Assembly (NCBI GenBank): GCA_016794075.1
Contig: JAEUKU010000021.1
Location: 1 to 7,754 of the forward strand
Origin: Rhodospirillaceae bacterium
Lineage (GTDB): Bacteria > Pseudomonadota > Alphaproteobacteria > Dongiales > Dongiaceae
Reading direction: 5' to 3'
DNA: 7,754 nt
Part shown: positions 6,352-7,754 of the stretch, piece after piece
Layout: the number at the start of each line of letters is the position of its first letter
Numbering within the stretch: the first letter of the stretch is position 1
The notes under the pieces: model-generated
Told to the model about the DNA's origin: nothing
Database searches by the model: none
What the model saw: only the letters and a program-made list of their open reading frames with translations
Made by a program: the position numbers and the translations under genes

Positions 6352-7754
6352 CTATTGCGCGCGCGGCGTGACGGGCACGGGACCAGCCTCGGCGGTGTCG
6401 TAGTCCAGCGGCCCGCGCAACGTGCCACTGGCGCTGCGCCGTTCGATATCGACTAGGCGGGCATAGAGCAGCGGCCCCAGCGCAGAGTCGCCGACCGCGC
6501 ATTCATGCGCCCGCTGGAGAAAGTCCACGTCGGGATACGAGTTGCCTTCCAGCAGCACGGCGCCGTCGGTGCCGACGGCGATGTCCCAGCCGATCAGGAG
6601 GCGATCGTTGCAAGCGGCATGCGCGGCCAGGGCAATCTGCTTGACCTGGTCCCAGCACGGCACGATGCGGCCGCGCACGCGGGCATGGGTGATCGGGTGG
6701 GTGTCCGACCACGCGAGCCACATCTCCGCCTTGTCTCCCGTGATGCGGCCGAGCGCGCCGCTCGGCAGGTCGATCGGCGCGCCGAACTCGATATCTGTCG
6801 GCCAGTTGAGCTCAAGCTTGCACAGGTTGCTCAGCACGGCATGGGTGATCACCGGCTTGTTCGCCGCGTCGAGGCAGGTGATGACGCGGATGCGCATCAG
6901 GGCGAGGTCGGCGAGATCGGCCAGGCCGGGGTGGTTCTCGATCCGCGGCTGCACCAGGATCGTGTCATCGGCGGAGCGCCGCGCGATGAAGTCCTCCAGG
7001 CCGGCCCGGTCCAGTTTCTCGCCGTTCTCGCGGATATAGGTTCCATCGGCATAGCGTACGAGTTCCGCGCCCTTCGACCCCTTCGCCTGGCGCGGCTTCA
7101 GGAACAGGTCCCGCTCCAGCGCCGCTGGCGCGCAGCGACGGTCCAGCTTGCCGCCTTTCGCGACGATGAGGATGGGGACGGTGGCGATGCCGCGCGCGGT
7201 GCAGATCTCGTGCATGCCCAGCTTGTCGCCCAAGACGATGCGGCGGCGGCTTTTCGACACCTGCCAGGTGAGCACCTTGAACAAGCCGTTCTTGGTCTCG
7301 TAGCGCGTCAGGTAGCCCGAGGCCCGCGCCCGGCGCTCGTCGCGATAGAGCTCGAACATGTAATAGACCTGCGCGTCCAGCCCATGGCGGAGCGCCACCA
7401 CGCACAGGTCGCGGAGTTGGCGCCAGATGCCGATCCCGAGCCGGTCGCGCACACGCGGCGCGATGCGCGGGAACCAGGAGACGAAGCGGACCGCCATGAA
7501 GACAAGCTTGTGTCCCGGCACGGTGAAATTACCGATGCGCGGATGGCGGACCTTCCGGAACAGGCCGGAGGTGGCATAGAGGTAGCGCGCGAAATCGCCG
7601 ACATCCTCGACGCGATGCTGGGCCGCGAACCGCTCTCGGCGCGCTGCCGCCACGAACAGCGCCGCCGCCAGCAGATAGAGCTGCGCCGACAGCAGGGCGA
7701 GGAAGTCCGCGGCGAAACGCCACGGCGCGCCCGCGGGCCAGCCGCCGAGATCCG
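6352..7754 (-). CDS. Sugar-transfer-associated type ATP-grasp protein, 5' end outside window
   Basis: The frame is open from the right window edge to the TAG at 6354-6352, giving 466 visible residues. ATP-grasp features in visible numbering: the DKLGMHEICTARGIATVP region at about 176-193, the ATP-binding lysine block DLFLKPRQAKGSKG at 215-228, TILVQPRIENH at 264-274, and the metal and nucleotide site GWDIAVGTDGAVLLEGN at 388-404 with its Glu and Asn. This arrangement fits the family called sugar-transfer-associated ATP-grasp (ATPgrasp_ST), often encoded near polysaccharide genes. Such enzymes are expected to activate a carboxylate with ATP and join it to an amine or similar group, but the substrate is unknown. 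A GTG at 7653-7651 could be read as the start, but it has no ribosome site and the frame continues upstream into a hydrophobic stretch (about residues 17-34) that looks like real coding sequence, possibly a membrane anchor. The gene is convergent with ligD and probably belongs to a unit lying to the right. Confidence 0.8.
   Translation of the reverse strand, partial: DLGGWPAGAPWRFAADFLALLSAQLYLLAAALFVAAARRERFAAQHRVEDVGDFARYLYATSGLFRKVRHPRIGNFTVPGHKLVFMAVRFVSWFPRIAPRVRDRLGIGIWRQLRDLCVVALRHGLDAQVYYMFELYRDERRARASGYLTRYETKNGLFKVLTWQVSKSRRRIVLGDKLGMHEICTARGIATVPILIVAKGGKLDRRCAPAALERDLFLKPRQAKGSKGAELVRYADGTYIRENGEKLDRAGLEDFIARRSADDTILVQPRIENHPGLADLADLALMRIRVITCLDAANKPVITHAVLSNLCKLELNWPTDIEFGAPIDLPSGALGRITGDKAEMWLAWSDTHPITHARVRGRIVPCWDQVKQIALAAHAACNDRLLIGWDIAVGTDGAVLLEGNSYPDVDFLQRAHECAVGDSALGPLLYARLVDIERRSASGTLRGPLDYDTAEAGPVPVTPRAQ

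Noticed and set aside
1..7754. Mobile element, CRISPR array, tRNA or rRNA
   Set aside because: No transposase or integrase motif, spaced direct repeats, or structural RNA pattern was seen, and nearly all bases are taken up by recognisable genes.

Overview
This GC-rich window most likely comes from an alphaproteobacterium. The evidence is a red-type Rubisco activase gene (cbbX), a ku–ligD pair with PE–ligase–polymerase domain order, and two promoter-like sequences matching the EcfG (general stress response) pattern that is typical of Alphaproteobacteria. The genus cannot be set from this sequence.

Layout, left to right. (1) Positions 1-756, + strand: the 3' part of cbbX, cut by the window edge; its usual partners, the Rubisco genes, would lie to the left. 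(2) Positions 759-980 and 1018-2448, - strand: a probable two-gene unit of a predicted lipoprotein with a cardiolipin synthase/phospholipase D fold, followed by a 73-residue protein with two membrane segments. (3) Positions 2449-2648: a 200-base divergent control region. It holds a perfect GGAAC-N17-CGTT match facing ku and a one-mismatch GGAAC-N16-TGTT facing the lipoprotein gene. (4) Positions 2649-6267, + strand: ku and ligD, 25 bases apart, together a minimal bacterial non-homologous end-joining (NHEJ) system. (5) Positions 6268-6351: a short convergent gap with only a weak hairpin. (6) Positions 6352-7754, - strand: a sugar-transfer-associated type ATP-grasp protein, cut at its 5' end by the window edge.

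How the parts fit. Ku binds broken DNA ends and recruits LigD, whose three domains trim, fill and seal the break. The divergent promoters suggest that end joining and an envelope phospholipid enzyme are switched on together under general stress. That link is inferred from promoter-like sequence only. cbbX and the ATP-grasp gene appear to be unrelated neighbours. No RNA genes, insertion sequences, CRISPR arrays or clear signs of recent transfer were seen. I did not find a clearly undescribed system; the shared stress-type promoter region is the most interesting part.
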